A stretch of DNA of 13,050 nucleotides from positions 1-13,050 of the forward strand of contig JAEZFE010000197.1 in assembly GCA_023437865.1 (NCBI GenBank), written 5' to 3'. Of this stretch, positions 1 through 8,484 are shown one piece after another (positions within the stretch are counted from its first letter, which is position 1; every line of letters starts with the position of its first letter). Origin of the DNA: Pseudomonadota bacterium. Lineage in GTDB: Bacteria; Pseudomonadota; Alphaproteobacteria; Rhodospirillales; Magnetospirillaceae. A program made the position numbers and the translations under genes. The notes under the pieces were generated by a model. The model did no database searches, was not told where the DNA came from, and was given only the letters and a program-made list of their open reading frames with translations.

Positions 1-725
1 ATGCCGTGCTTGTCGAACTCGGCCTTGAATTCCTTCTCATAGACTTCCTGGAAGATGTCCTTGAAGCGACCGTCATAGGCCTTGAGGATGGTGTTCTTGG
101 TCGAGAGATAAACCGGCCACTTCTTCAGCAGGCCGTAATTCATGCAGGCGCGGGCGAAACCACGGATGGATTCGTCCAGGTTGTACATGCCCATGGCGAC
201 GCCCGACGAGGGGAAGTCAAACACTTCGTGCTCGATGGTCTCGCCGTCGGTGCCGACGAACTTGATGGTCAGCTTGCCGGGGCCGGGTACCTTGAAGTCG
301 GTGGCCTTGTACTGGTCGCCGAAGGCATGGCGGCCAATGACGATGGGCTGAGTCCAGCCCGGAACCAGACGCGGCACGTTCTTGCAGATGATCGGCTCGC
401 GGAACACGGTACCGTCGAGAATGTTGCGGATGGTGCCGTTGGGCGACTTCCACATCTTCTTGAGGTTGAATTCCTTAACGCGGGCCTCGTCCGGGGTGAT
501 GGTCGCGCACTTGACGCCCACGCCGTACTTCTTGATCGCCTCGGCCGATTCGACGGTGACCTTGTCCTCGGTCGCATCGCGGTTCTCGACGCCGAGATCA
601 TAGTACTTCAGATCGACGTCGAGATAAGGAAGGATCAGCTTGTCCTTGATGAACTTCCAGATGATGCGGGTCATCTCGTCGCCGTCGAGTTCGACGATCG
701 GATTGGCGACCTTGATCTTGTTCAT
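1..725 (-). CDS. icd: NADP-dependent isocitrate dehydrogenase, homodimeric eukaryote-like type (3' part outside window)
   Basis: Oxidative decarboxylation of isocitrate to 2-oxoglutarate with NADP in the cytosolic TCA cycle. Only the first 241 codons are present; the gene runs off the left edge. The protein begins [20 protein letters not shown] and carries [15 protein letters not shown], the substrate loop [14 protein letters not shown]-like [11 protein letters not shown] and [17 protein letters not shown], all hallmarks of the family that includes human cytosolic IDH1. Counting from the chosen Met, Ser94, Arg100, Arg109, Arg132 and Tyr139 fall at the same numbers as the isocitrate-binding residues of human IDH1, so this part looks intact and the start is well supported. 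A GAGGA ribosome site (734-738) sits 8 nt before the ATG. It lies 33 bp downstream of the monomeric isocitrate dehydrogenase and is probably co-transcribed with it. It is a different fold family from that neighbour. Family assignment is very sure; cofactor preference is inferred from the family. Confidence 0.96.
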   Translation of the reverse strand, partial: MNKIKVANPIVELDGDEMTRIIWKFIKDKLILPYLDVDLKYYDLGVENRDATEDKVTVESAEAIKKYGVGVKCATITPDEARVKEFNLKKMWKSPNGTIRNILDGTVFREPIICKNVPRLVPGWTQPIVIGRHAFGDQYKATDFKVPGPGKLTIKFVGTDGETIEHEVFDFPSSGVAMGMYNLDESIRGFARACMNYGLLKKWPVYLSTKNTILKAYDGRFKDIFQEVYEKEFKAEFDKHG

Positions 726-758
726 TGTGTGCGTCCTCGTGCGGAAACGGCGGCGGTA

Positions 759-3047
<2,289 letters not shown>

Positions 3048-3111
3048 GCCGGGGACGATAGCATTGCGGGCGGCGAACGCAAGCCGGAAACACCACCTTG
3101 GTGTGGGAAAC

Positions 3112-3142
3112 GGGTGGGGTGACCTACTGGTCAGCCCCACCC
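3112..3142 (-). terminator. Stem-loop downstream of the LOG-family gene, possible terminator
   Basis: GGGTGGGG-TGACC and GGTCAGCCCCACCC form a 13-bp GC-rich stem with one bulged C and a 4-nt loop (3125-3128). It starts 23 nt after the stop of the minus-strand LOG gene. On that strand it is followed only by GTTTCCC, so the U-tract is weak and it may terminate poorly or act as a 3'-end stabilising hairpin. Confidence 0.45.
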
Positions 3143-3165
3143 TCGACCAAGGATTTAGACGATGG

Positions 3166-3765
3166 TCAGAACAGGCCGGGCTCACCTTTGACGCTATGGG
3201 CCAGGTCGGCGCGGGCGGCATCCAGGACTTGGTCAACGTCATCGACCACCGAGTACAGCCGGGCGGTCTCGGGGTGGGCGAAGCCGTTGCCGATGATGTG
3301 GCCGGCCAGGTCGATCCATGGTTGCCAATAACCCTGCTGGTTGACCACGATCACCGGCTTGGTGTGCAGCCGAAGCTGCTTCCAGGTCAGGATCTCGAAG
3401 GTCTCGTCCATGGTGCCCATGCCGCCGGGCAGCACGGCGAAGGCGTCGGCCATGTTGAACATCTTGTGCTTGCGGGTGTGCATGGAATCGACGACGTGCA
3501 GTTCGGTGACGTCGTCATAGGCCTTTTCCACTCGGGTCAGGTGCTCGGGGATGATGCCGATCACCTGGCCGCCCGAGGTGATGACGGTTTCGGCCAGGGT
3601 CCCCATCAGGCCCAGATGGCCGCCGCCATAAACCAGCTTCACCCCCTCCGCCGCCATGCGCCGCCCCAGTCTCAGCGCCGCCTCCCGGTAGGCGGGGTCG
3701 GTGCCGGCGGAGGAGCCGCAGAAGACGCACAGCGATTTCAGGCGCGGCAGGCGGGTCTTGGACAT
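3166..3765 (-). CDS. LOG-family protein (TIGR00730), putative nucleoside-5'-monophosphate phosphoribohydrolase
   Basis: Cytosolic Rossmann-like enzyme of the LOG (Lonely Guy) group, whose characterised members split cytokinin riboside monophosphate or AMP/other NMPs into base and ribose 5-phosphate. The 199-residue protein shows VFCGSSAG near residues 14-21, the nucleotide loop YGGGHLGLMG at 46-55, and the signature PGGMGTMDE at 113-121; Arg98 and Glu121 match the expected catalytic Arg and Glu. The ATG at 3765 is preferred because the family begins just before the first beta strand and a GGAG site (3774-3777 on the complement) lies 8 nt upstream; an in-frame start at 3825 would add 20 unrelated residues and push into the shared promoter region. 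It is divergent from the cytochrome c gene. Bacterial substrates are seldom known, so the physiological role is uncertain. Older annotations call such proteins lysine decarboxylase, which is not supported by the motif. Confidence 0.93.
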   Translation of the reverse strand: MSKTRLPRLKSLCVFCGSSAGTDPAYREAALRLGRRMAAEGVKLVYGGGHLGLMGTLAETVITSGGQVIGIIPEHLTRVEKAYDDVTELHVVDSMHTRKHKMFNMADAFAVLPGGMGTMDETFEILTWKQLRLHTKPVIVVNQQGYWQPWIDLAGHIIGNGFAHPETARLYSVVDDVDQVLDAARADLAHSVKGEPGLF

Positions 3766-3784
3766 CAGACTATCTCCAGAACTT

Positions 3785-3813
3785 ACGGACCCCGGTGATA
3801 TAGTCACGGACCC
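3785..3813. promoter_or_regulatory. ACGGACCC direct repeat flanking a TATAGT box in the LOG/cytochrome c divergent gap
   Basis: ACGGACCC occurs at 3785-3792 and again at 3806-3813, exactly 21 bp apart, about two helical turns. Between them is GTGA-TATAG-TCAC (3795-3807), containing TATAGT (3799-3804), a 5/6 match to a -10 box on the plus strand. I see no convincing -35. The site lies 20 nt upstream of the LOG start and 78 nt upstream of the cytochrome c start, so it could serve either gene. The repeats are seen; promoter and operator roles are inferred. Confidence 0.35.
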
Positions 3814-3891
3814 GCGGGGCGGCACCGGCTATTGCCTCCAATGGGAGGTCGCTCCTGCGCAACCGGATGCAAATTTCATGGAGGGGACATA

Positions 3892-4335
3892 ATGCGTTTC
3901 GCCAAGACATTGCTGGCCGCCGCCGCCATTCTCGCCGCGGGCTCGGCCCAGGCTCAGATGAAGCCCGAGGAGCAGATGAAGATGCGGTTGGGCCTGATGC
4001 AGGCGGTCAAGCATCAGGCCGGCCCGCTGCTGGGGTTCGCCCAGGGCAAGGCCGACCTGCCCGCCGACGCTGCCAGCCGCGCCGAGAACCTTGCCGCGTT
4101 GGCGAAGATTTCGCCGCTCGCCTGGGGCAAGGGCACCGAAGCGCTGGACGGCTCCAAGACCAAGCCGGGCGCCTTCACCGATCCCAAGTTCCAGGACGGC
4201 TGGAAGGCCTTTGCCGTCGAAACCGCCAAGCTGGCCGAAGTTACTAAAGCCGGCGGGGCCGACGCGATCAAGGCGCAGGCCGGCGCCGTGGGCAAGACCT
4301 GCAAGAGCTGCCACGACGATTTCAAGAAGGATTAA
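3892..4335 (+). CDS. Class II cytochrome c (cytochrome c'/c556 family), periplasmic
   Basis: A 147-residue exported monohaem cytochrome. Residues 1-21 are a signal peptide (MRFAKTLL, alanine-rich core, cleavage after AQA). The mature ~126 residues match a four-helix class II cytochrome, with the single haem site CKSCH at 137-141 close to the C-terminus, as is diagnostic for this class. The N-terminal helix has R-x-x-L-M-Q (Met36) where low-spin c556-type members carry the sixth ligand Met; whether Met36 binds iron or the haem is five-coordinate as in cytochrome c' cannot be told from sequence. The ATG at 3892 is chosen because it starts the signal peptide and follows GGAGG (3880-3884) at 7 nt; longer in-frame starts lack this. 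It faces the cytochrome b561 gene across a shared terminator, which suggests related electron-transfer roles. Haem would be attached in the periplasm by a Ccm system not in the window. Confidence 0.93.
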   Translation: MRFAKTLLAAAAILAAGSAQAQMKPEEQMKMRLGLMQAVKHQAGPLLGFAQGKADLPADAASRAENLAALAKISPLAWGKGTEALDGSKTKPGAFTDPKFQDGWKAFAVETAKLAEVTKAGGADAIKAQAGAVGKTCKSCHDDFKKD

Positions 4336-4341
4336 GGAAAA

Positions 4342-4364
4342 GGGCGCCCCTCCCCGGGGCGCCC
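4342..4364. terminator. Bidirectional terminator between cytochrome c and cytochrome b561 genes
   Basis: GGGCGCCCC (4342-4350) and GGGGCGCCC (4356-4364) form a perfect 9-bp stem with loop TCCCC. On the minus strand it is followed by CTTTTCC, a fair U-tract for the b561 gene; on the plus strand by GTTCTACTTC, weaker. It fills the 32-bp space between the two convergent stop codons. Confidence 0.8.
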
Positions 4365-4367
4365 GTT

Positions 4368-5042
4368 CTACTTCAGCGCGGCCAGTCCGCCCCACACCAG
4401 GGCACAGGCGGCGGCGAACAAGATAGCGGCGCGCCAGGGGGCGACGAATTCGATGCCGGCCACGCCCGCCGGCACCCGCTTGGTGCCGGTGATCATGGCG
4501 CGCAGCAGGTCGTCCTTCTTGACCAGCTTGTAGAACGCCACCGCGCCCACATGCACGGCCACCAGCGCCAGGATCACCTTGCCGCCGATGCGGTGTACGG
4601 TGGACAGCAGTGATACCGTCTTGGATGTAGCCAGATGGACCAGCGGGCCGTCGGTCACGATGTCGTCGCTGGTGAACAGGCCGCTGGCCGATTGCACGCC
4701 GACGATTGCCAGCAGCGCCAGAACCGACAGCGCGCCCAGCGGATTGTGGCCGATGGAGCGCACAGTGCCTGCCTTGGCGGCGGCGATGTAACCCAGGATG
4801 GCCTTTGGGCCCTTGACGAAATGGCTGAAGCGCGCGGTCTCGCTGCCGGCGACGCCCCAGGCCAGGCGGAACACCACCAGCACCAGCGCCCACACGCCCA
4901 GCGTCATATGGATGTCGAGCTTGCCCAACTCACCGGTGGCCCATAGAAGGGCGACCAGGAAGGCGAGCGACCAGTGGAACAGGCGGACGGGGGCGTCCCA
5001 CACCTTTACTTCGTGTTTCTGTGCGCTGTAGCTCAATTGCAT
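4368..5042 (-). CDS. Cytochrome b561-type membrane protein (Ni/Fe-hydrogenase b-type cytochrome family, PF01292)
   Basis: A 224-residue inner-membrane dihaem cytochrome b that would pass electrons between quinone and a periplasmic partner. It opens with the family signature VWDAPVRLFHW (residues 14-24), followed by about four hydrophobic segments (roughly 22-36, 45-62, 102-120, 153-171) and a last C-terminal one (about 203-221). Haem-ligand candidates are His23, His45, His150 and His164, placed as in the family (FHW; VHRIGG; VAVHVG). No hydrogenase genes are near, so a general cytochrome b561 role with the neighbouring class II cytochrome c is more likely than hydrogenase coupling. The ATG at 5042 fits the family N-terminus, but its GGAG lies only 1 nt upstream, too close for a good ribosome site; a GTG at 5105 would add 21 poorly family-like residues. 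The start is therefore less certain than the function. Confidence 0.9.
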   Translation of the reverse strand: MQLSYSAQKHEVKVWDAPVRLFHWSLAFLVALLWATGELGKLDIHMTLGVWALVLVVFRLAWGVAGSETARFSHFVKGPKAILGYIAAAKAGTVRSIGHNPLGALSVLALLAIVGVQSASGLFTSDDIVTDGPLVHLATSKTVSLLSTVHRIGGKVILALVAVHVGAVAFYKLVKKDDLLRAMITGTKRVPAGVAGIEFVAPWRAAILFAAACALVWGGLAALK

Positions 5043-5197
5043 ACTCCGGCAAGGGCCCTGCTCCCGTGGGCAAGTCTGGCCAATCGGCGCAGGCCGGGTC
5101 AACACGCGTCGGGGTGAGGCAGGCTTGCCGGGTTGCCGGTTGCGCCGCCAAGCGTTAGGGTTAGGCTCGCATTCCCCGGCACAGCGTCAGGCTTCTG

Positions 5198-6097
5198 TTG
5201 TCCCGTCCCGTATTGATTGCCCTCATCGGCTTCGCCGCCGCCGCCGCCGCCCTGGGTCTGGCCATGTCGCTCGATTCCGAGGGGGATCCGCGCTCCAGCA
5301 GCGCTCCTGCTCTAACGCCCGTGCCGATAGCGTTGCCGGAACCCGTGCTGGTGCCGGCTTTCGACGTCATCCGAATCGGCGAGCGTGGCGATGCCGTGTT
5401 GGCGGGGCGCGCCACCCCGCGCGCCGACGTCGCGTTGCTCGACGGCGAACGCGAGTTGGGCCGCGTTGCGGCTGACGAGCGCGGCGAGTGGGTGTTCGTT
5501 CCGACCGAACCGCTGCCCCCCGGCGCCCGTGCTCTGGCTGTCGAAGCCCACAATCCCGACGGCACCACCACCCGCTCGGCCAAGCCGGTCATCCTGGTGG
5601 TGCCCGTGAGCACGGACGAGCCCGCGCTGGCGGTGGCCCGCCTGCCCGACGGCGGTGCTCGGCTGATGGCGGGACCCGGTGGCGACGCCGGGCCGCTGTC
5701 GGTGGATTTGGTGGACCGCGACGAGGACGGTGTGTTTCTGGGTGGCCGGACCCAGGCCGGCGCGTTGGTCCAGCTTTACGTCGACAATGCTTTCCTTGGG
5801 CGTGCCAAAGCGGATGCCCAAGGCGGCTGGCGCCTGGCCGCCAAGTCGGCGCAGGGCCGCACGCTGCGAGCCGATCTGGTGGACGACAAGGGTAAGGTGC
5901 TAGCCCGGCTGGAAGTGCCGTTGACTGACGCGGTGGCTGCGCCCGACAGTGTGGCGGTGCAGCCCGGCCAATCGCAATGGACCATCGCGCGCCGTCTGGA
6001 CGGCGAGCGGGCCGGCTCGACGACGGTCTACCGCCCCGATCGCGGCAACTTCCGCGACCCGGAGAAGGTGTATCCGGGCCAGGTGTTCGGGAAGTAA
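5198..6097 (+). CDS. Membrane-anchored Ig-like and LysM-domain cell-envelope protein
   Basis: A 299-residue protein with an N-terminal hydrophobic anchor or uncleaved signal (about residues 4-23), a proline-rich spacer (36-55), two Ig-like beta domains of the Big_6 flavour (about 57-135, with GRATPRADVALLDGE and GEWVFVPTEPLPPG; and about 174-245, with GGRTQAGALVQLYVDN and GGWRLAAK), and a C-terminal LysM at about 252-299 (VQPGQSQWTIARR and ending NFRDPEKVYPGQVFGK). LysM binds peptidoglycan glycan strands, so the protein probably sits in the periplasm on the wall. This architecture is common in alphaproteobacteria, with no proven function that I know of. The best start is TTG at 5198: an in-frame TAG at 5162 limits upstream extension and the anchor must be included, but the ribosome site is weak (CAGG only). 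It is divergent from the b561 gene and convergent with the next one, so it is probably monocistronic. Confidence 0.85.
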   Translation: MSRPVLIALIGFAAAAAALGLAMSLDSEGDPRSSSAPALTPVPIALPEPVLVPAFDVIRIGERGDAVLAGRATPRADVALLDGERELGRVAADERGEWVFVPTEPLPPGARALAVEAHNPDGTTTRSAKPVILVVPVSTDEPALAVARLPDGGARLMAGPGGDAGPLSVDLVDRDEDGVFLGGRTQAGALVQLYVDNAFLGRAKADAQGGWRLAAKSAQGRTLRADLVDDKGKVLARLEVPLTDAVAAPDSVAVQPGQSQWTIARRLDGERAGSTTVYRPDRGNFRDPEKVYPGQVFGK

Positions 6098-6099
6098 GA

Positions 6100-6600
6100 T
6101 CAGGCCAGCTTTTTCCGTCCCCGGCGCCATTCCGGGCGCAAGGCGCTGTCGCCCGGGCGGGCCGGGGCGAGCGGCGGGCGGATGTAGACGGCAATCAGGT
6201 CGAGATAGGGCGTTGCCGGGACCAGCACTGCGGCGATGGCCGCGATGATGTTGGTGGCGGTGACGGGATGCGCGACCGGCACCCCTTCCACATGCATCTC
6301 GATGCGGTTGTTTCTGAAGCAGAACGTGGGGCCAAGGGCGTCGTTGGCATGAACCACAACATGGCCGATGCCGGCGCGGGCGGCAGGGCTTTCGGCGGTG
6401 AACGGCAGCGGGCCGAGATCGCCTGCCAGGATCAGCGTGCCTATGCCATCGGCTTCGCGGTAACGCACGGCAAAGCGGACATCGCGATAGGCGAAATCGA
6501 ACTGGATGGTGCCGCCCGGCGCCATGGGCAGCGTTTCCATCGCCTCGATGTCCATGGGCAGCGCGATACCGCCCAGGGTCAGCATTTTCGCGTCTGGCAT
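6100..6600 (-). CDS. Hypothetical protein, 166 residues, unrecognised
   Basis: I do not recognise this protein. It has alternating polar and hydrophobic strands in its first half (GGTIQFDFAYRDVRFAVRY, then GIGTLILAGDLGPLPF), a central segment rich in conserved-looking residues (GIGHVVVHANDALGPTF), a strongly hydrophobic stretch (about residues 118-143, TATNIIAAIAAVLVPATPYL and following) that may be a helix or one membrane segment, and a basic tail RPEWRRGRKKLA. No signal peptide or catalytic motif is evident. The ATG at 6600 is chosen because the residues upstream of it are poorly protein-like; the ribosome site is weak (GTGGA). Coding is supported by the hydrophobic pattern and by GC-biased third positions; competing frames here give arginine- and histidine-rich nonsense. 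Its stop is 2 bp from that of the LysM gene, so the two genes converge. The overall pattern vaguely recalls chaperone-like alpha/beta folds, but that is a guess. Confidence 0.72.
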   Translation of the reverse strand: MPDAKMLTLGGIALPMDIEAMETLPMAPGGTIQFDFAYRDVRFAVRYREADGIGTLILAGDLGPLPFTAESPAARAGIGHVVVHANDALGPTFCFRNNRIEMHVEGVPVAHPVTATNIIAAIAAVLVPATPYLDLIAVYIRPPLAPARPGDSALRPEWRRGRKKLA

Positions 6601-6671
6601 CCGGGGTCCACGGCTGGGATTGCACACCGGGCGGACCTTAGCACGTCGGGAATGGGGTTTGAACCGCAATA

Positions 6672-6687
6672 CCCGACTTTGGTCGGG
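6672..6687. other. Small perfect hairpin between the hypothetical gene and psd
   Basis: CCCGAC (6672-6677) and GTCGGG (6682-6687) pair perfectly around TTTG. It lies 71 nt upstream of the minus-strand gene start and 110 nt upstream of psd, in the divergent gap. There is no T-tract making it a clear terminator. Function unknown. Confidence 0.3.
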
Positions 6688-6732
6688 GAAATAATTGCTC
6701 CAAACGGCGGGGGTGGGGGCGACGACCGCTTT

Positions 6733-6749
6733 ATTTCGTCTTACGAAAT
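6733..6749. promoter_or_regulatory. Perfect 7-bp dyad upstream of psd, candidate operator overlapping a weak promoter
   Basis: ATTTCGT (6733-6739), spacer CTT, ACGAAAT (6743-6749) is a perfect 7+3+7 palindrome, AT-rich against a GC-rich background. A possible promoter TTACGA (6741-6746), 18-bp spacer, TAAGAT (6765-6770) overlaps its right arm and would start transcription about 20 nt before the psd GTG. Symmetry is seen; the regulator is not known and the promoter match is weak. Confidence 0.45.
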
Positions 6750-6797
6750 CCGTAGATACGCCGCTAAGATGCGCCCGTAACCGAACGAGAGGTCCCT

Positions 6798-7505
6798 GTG
6801 CAGGCTCACGAAATTTCCCTGGCGAAGTATATCTGGCTGCCCATTCACCGCGAGGGCTGGCCGTTCATCGCCTTGTTCGCGGTCGCATCCGCGCTGCTTG
6901 GCCTGCTGTGGGCCCCCTTGGGCTGGCTCGGCCTGGTGCTGACCTGCTGGTGCGTCTACTTCTTCCGCAACCCTGACCGCGTCACCCCCTCCCGTCCCGG
7001 CTTGGTCGTCAGCCCGGCGGACGGCGTGGTCTGCCTGGTGGGCCATGCAGTGCCGCCGGTGGAACTGGGCATGGGCAACGAGCCCCGCATGCGGGTGTCG
7101 GTGTTCATGAGTGTTTTCGACGTCCACGTGAACCGCACGCCCATTGATGGCCGTATCACCAAGATCGCCTACAAGCCGGGCAAGTTCCTGAATGCCTCGC
7201 TCGACAAGGCCAGCGAGGACAACGAGCGGATGGCCGTGCGCATGGAGGCCGAAGGTGGCCGCGACATCGCCTTCGTGCAGATCGCCGGCCTGGTGGCCCG
7301 CCGCATCAAGTGCGACCTGTCCGAGGGACAGGGCGTGCGTGCCGGCGAGCGGTTCGGCCTGATCCGCTTCGGCTCGCGTGTCGACGTCTACCTGCCTGAC
7401 GGCGTTTCCCCCATGGTGGCCTGCGGTCAGCGCTGCATCGCCGGTGAGACCGTGCTGGCCGATCTGGCCTCCAGCGAAGAGGCCCGGCAAGGCGAGGTCC
7501 GCTGA
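6798..7505 (+). CDS. psd: Phosphatidylserine decarboxylase (short, pyruvoyl-dependent type)
   Basis: Converts phosphatidylserine to phosphatidylethanolamine at the inner membrane. The 235-residue protein has an N-terminal hydrophobic region (about residues 22-53), then FFRNPDR, SPADGVV, the histidine-containing [14 protein letters not shown] and a C-terminal [11 protein letters not shown]. Gly192-Ser193 in this motif is the expected self-cleavage site: Ser193 becomes the pyruvoyl prosthetic group of the small alpha chain (about 43 residues) and the N-terminal part becomes the beta chain. The FGSR form replaces the LGST of E. coli and is normal for the short proteobacterial/archaeal type. Translation starts at GTG, supported by GAGAGG (6787-6792) 5 nt upstream. 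Its TGA overlaps the pssA ATG by 1 nt, so the two genes are translationally coupled and encode consecutive steps. A perfect dyad just upstream may regulate the operon. Confidence 0.96.
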   Translation: MQAHEISLAKYIWLPIHREGWPFIALFAVASALLGLLWAPLGWLGLVLTCWCVYFFRNPDRVTPSRPGLVVSPADGVVCLVGHAVPPVELGMGNEPRMRVSVFMSVFDVHVNRTPIDGRITKIAYKPGKFLNASLDKASEDNERMAVRMEAEGGRDIAFVQIAGLVARRIKCDLSEGQGVRAGERFGLIRFGSRVDVYLPDGVSPMVACGQRCIAGETVLADLASSEEARQGEVR

Positions 7506-8338
7506 TGTTCCGATCCCGGCAACCACGCGTGCGCCGCACCCGTGTCATCCGTCCGCCCAAGATCCCCGGTCTTTCCATCAACCGGCTGATCCCCAACATC
7601 CTCACGCTGTTGGCCTTGTGCGCCGGACTGACCTCGATCCGCTACGGCCTTCTCGGCATGTGGCAGCAGGGTGTGGTCGCCATCGTGCTGGCCGGGATCC
7701 TTGATGGCCTGGACGGGCGCGTGGCACGCCTGCTCCAGGGCACCTCGAAATTTGGCGCCGAACTCGATTCGCTGTCGGATTTCGTGTGCTTCGGCGTGGC
7801 TCCGGCCATGCTGCTGTACCTGTGGACCATGCAAAGTGCGGGCGGCCTGGGCTGGGCGGTCGTGCTGCTGTACGCGGTGTGTGCCGGTCTGCGTCTCGCC
7901 CGCTTCAACTCCATGCTGGGCCAGCCCGATCTGCCGCCTTACGCCTATAATTTCTTCACCGGCGTGCCGGCGCCGGCGGCGGCGGGCGTCGTGCTGCTGC
8001 CCATGGTCGCCAGCTTTGAATTCGGCCGTGGCTTCTTCGACCGGCCTTCGGTGGTGTCGGTGTTCCTGCTGGGCGTCGCCTTCCTGATGATCAGCACCAT
8101 CCCGACCTTCTCGTTCAAGAAGGTGCGCGTGCCCACCACCTGGGTGCTGCCCATGCTGTTGATCATCGGTGCCCTGGCGGCGTTCCTGGTGACCGAGCCG
8201 TGGCTGACCCTGGTCGGTGTAGGGGGCATCTATATCGCCATGATCCCGGTCAGCATCCGGGCCTTCCGCCGCCTGAAGGAGCAGGCCGAGCGGGTGTCCG
8301 AGGCCGCGCCAACTGCCCCGGAGCCGGAGGGCACCTAA
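7505..8338 (+). CDS. pssA: CDP-diacylglycerol-serine O-phosphatidyltransferase (phosphatidylserine synthase)
   Basis: Integral membrane enzyme making phosphatidylserine from CDP-diacylglycerol and L-serine, the step before Psd. The CDP-alcohol phosphotransferase motif is complete: Asp67, then DGRVAR (70-75), eight residues, GAELDSLSD (84-92), matching DG-x2-AR-x8-G-x3-D-x3-D. Preceding SINRLIPNILTLLALCAGLTS is typical of bacterial type II PssA. Six or so hydrophobic segments follow through residue ~255, and the tail (about 256-277) is charged then proline/glutamate rich. The 277-residue length is usual. The N-terminus is unusually basic ([19 protein letters not shown]), consistent with a cytoplasmic membrane-facing end. 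ATG at 7505 overlaps the psd stop (TGATG), so translation is probably coupled. The distinct E. coli PssA belongs to another superfamily (phospholipase D-like); this is the alphaproteobacterial/Bacillus type. Confidence 0.96.
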   Translation: MFRSRQPRVRRTRVIRPPKIPGLSINRLIPNILTLLALCAGLTSIRYGLLGMWQQGVVAIVLAGILDGLDGRVARLLQGTSKFGAELDSLSDFVCFGVAPAMLLYLWTMQSAGGLGWAVVLLYAVCAGLRLARFNSMLGQPDLPPYAYNFFTGVPAPAAAGVVLLPMVASFEFGRGFFDRPSVVSVFLLGVAFLMISTIPTFSFKKVRVPTTWVLPMLLIIGALAAFLVTEPWLTLVGVGGIYIAMIPVSIRAFRRLKEQAERVSEAAPTAPEPEGT

Positions 8339-8352
8339 AAGATATATATGGG

Positions 8353-8377
8353 CGCAACAGCGTTGCTGGAATGCAAC
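8353..8377. repeat. Three alternating GCAAC/GTTGC arms that can form two exclusive hairpins
   Basis: GCAAC (8353-8357), GTTGC (8362-8366), GCAAC (8373-8377). The middle arm can pair with either outer arm, giving loops of 4 (sequence AGC plus one base frayed) or 6 nt. It lies 14 nt after the pssA stop, between pssA and the OmpA-like gene. No T-tract follows, so it is not a clear terminator. The role is unknown. Confidence 0.35.
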
Positions 8378-8415
8378 ACTGGGTGCTGAATCTTTAGGGG
8401 TGGCCCCATGGTCGC

Positions 8416-8444
8416 TTGAGTGTTGTCATGCCTCAGGGTAGAAG
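8416..8444 (+). promoter_or_regulatory. Candidate sigma70-type promoter for the OmpA-like gene
   Basis: TTGAGT (8416-8421), 17-bp spacer, TAGAAG (8439-8444): 4/6 matches to each consensus hexamer with ideal spacing, placing the start of transcription about 35 nt before the ATG. It is located in the only non-coding gap upstream of this gene. Inferred from sequence alone. Confidence 0.35.
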
Positions 8445-8484
8445 GCTAACAAAAGCGCCCAGCCCTAAAAGGAAGGCCTCACCA

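Noticed and set aside
3829..4893. A 354-codon minus-strand frame spanning the cytochrome c and b561 genes
   Set aside because: It crosses a strong terminator and two confidently identified genes in other frames; the product is low-complexity Gly/Arg.
5150..5166. GTTAGGG-TTAGG tandem upstream of the LysM gene as a regulatory repeat
   Set aside because: Less than two full copies and very short; no support for function.
6651..6690. A tRNA-like stretch (GGGTTTGAACC near a GC stem)
   Set aside because: No acceptor stem, anticodon arm or D-arm can be assembled around it; it is just a short hairpin and a chance T-arm resemblance.
5977..6780. A 267-codon plus-strand frame through the LysM gene end and the unknown protein
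   Set aside because: It overlaps the LysM coding end in another frame and runs antisense to the better-supported 6100-6600 gene, with poor protein character.
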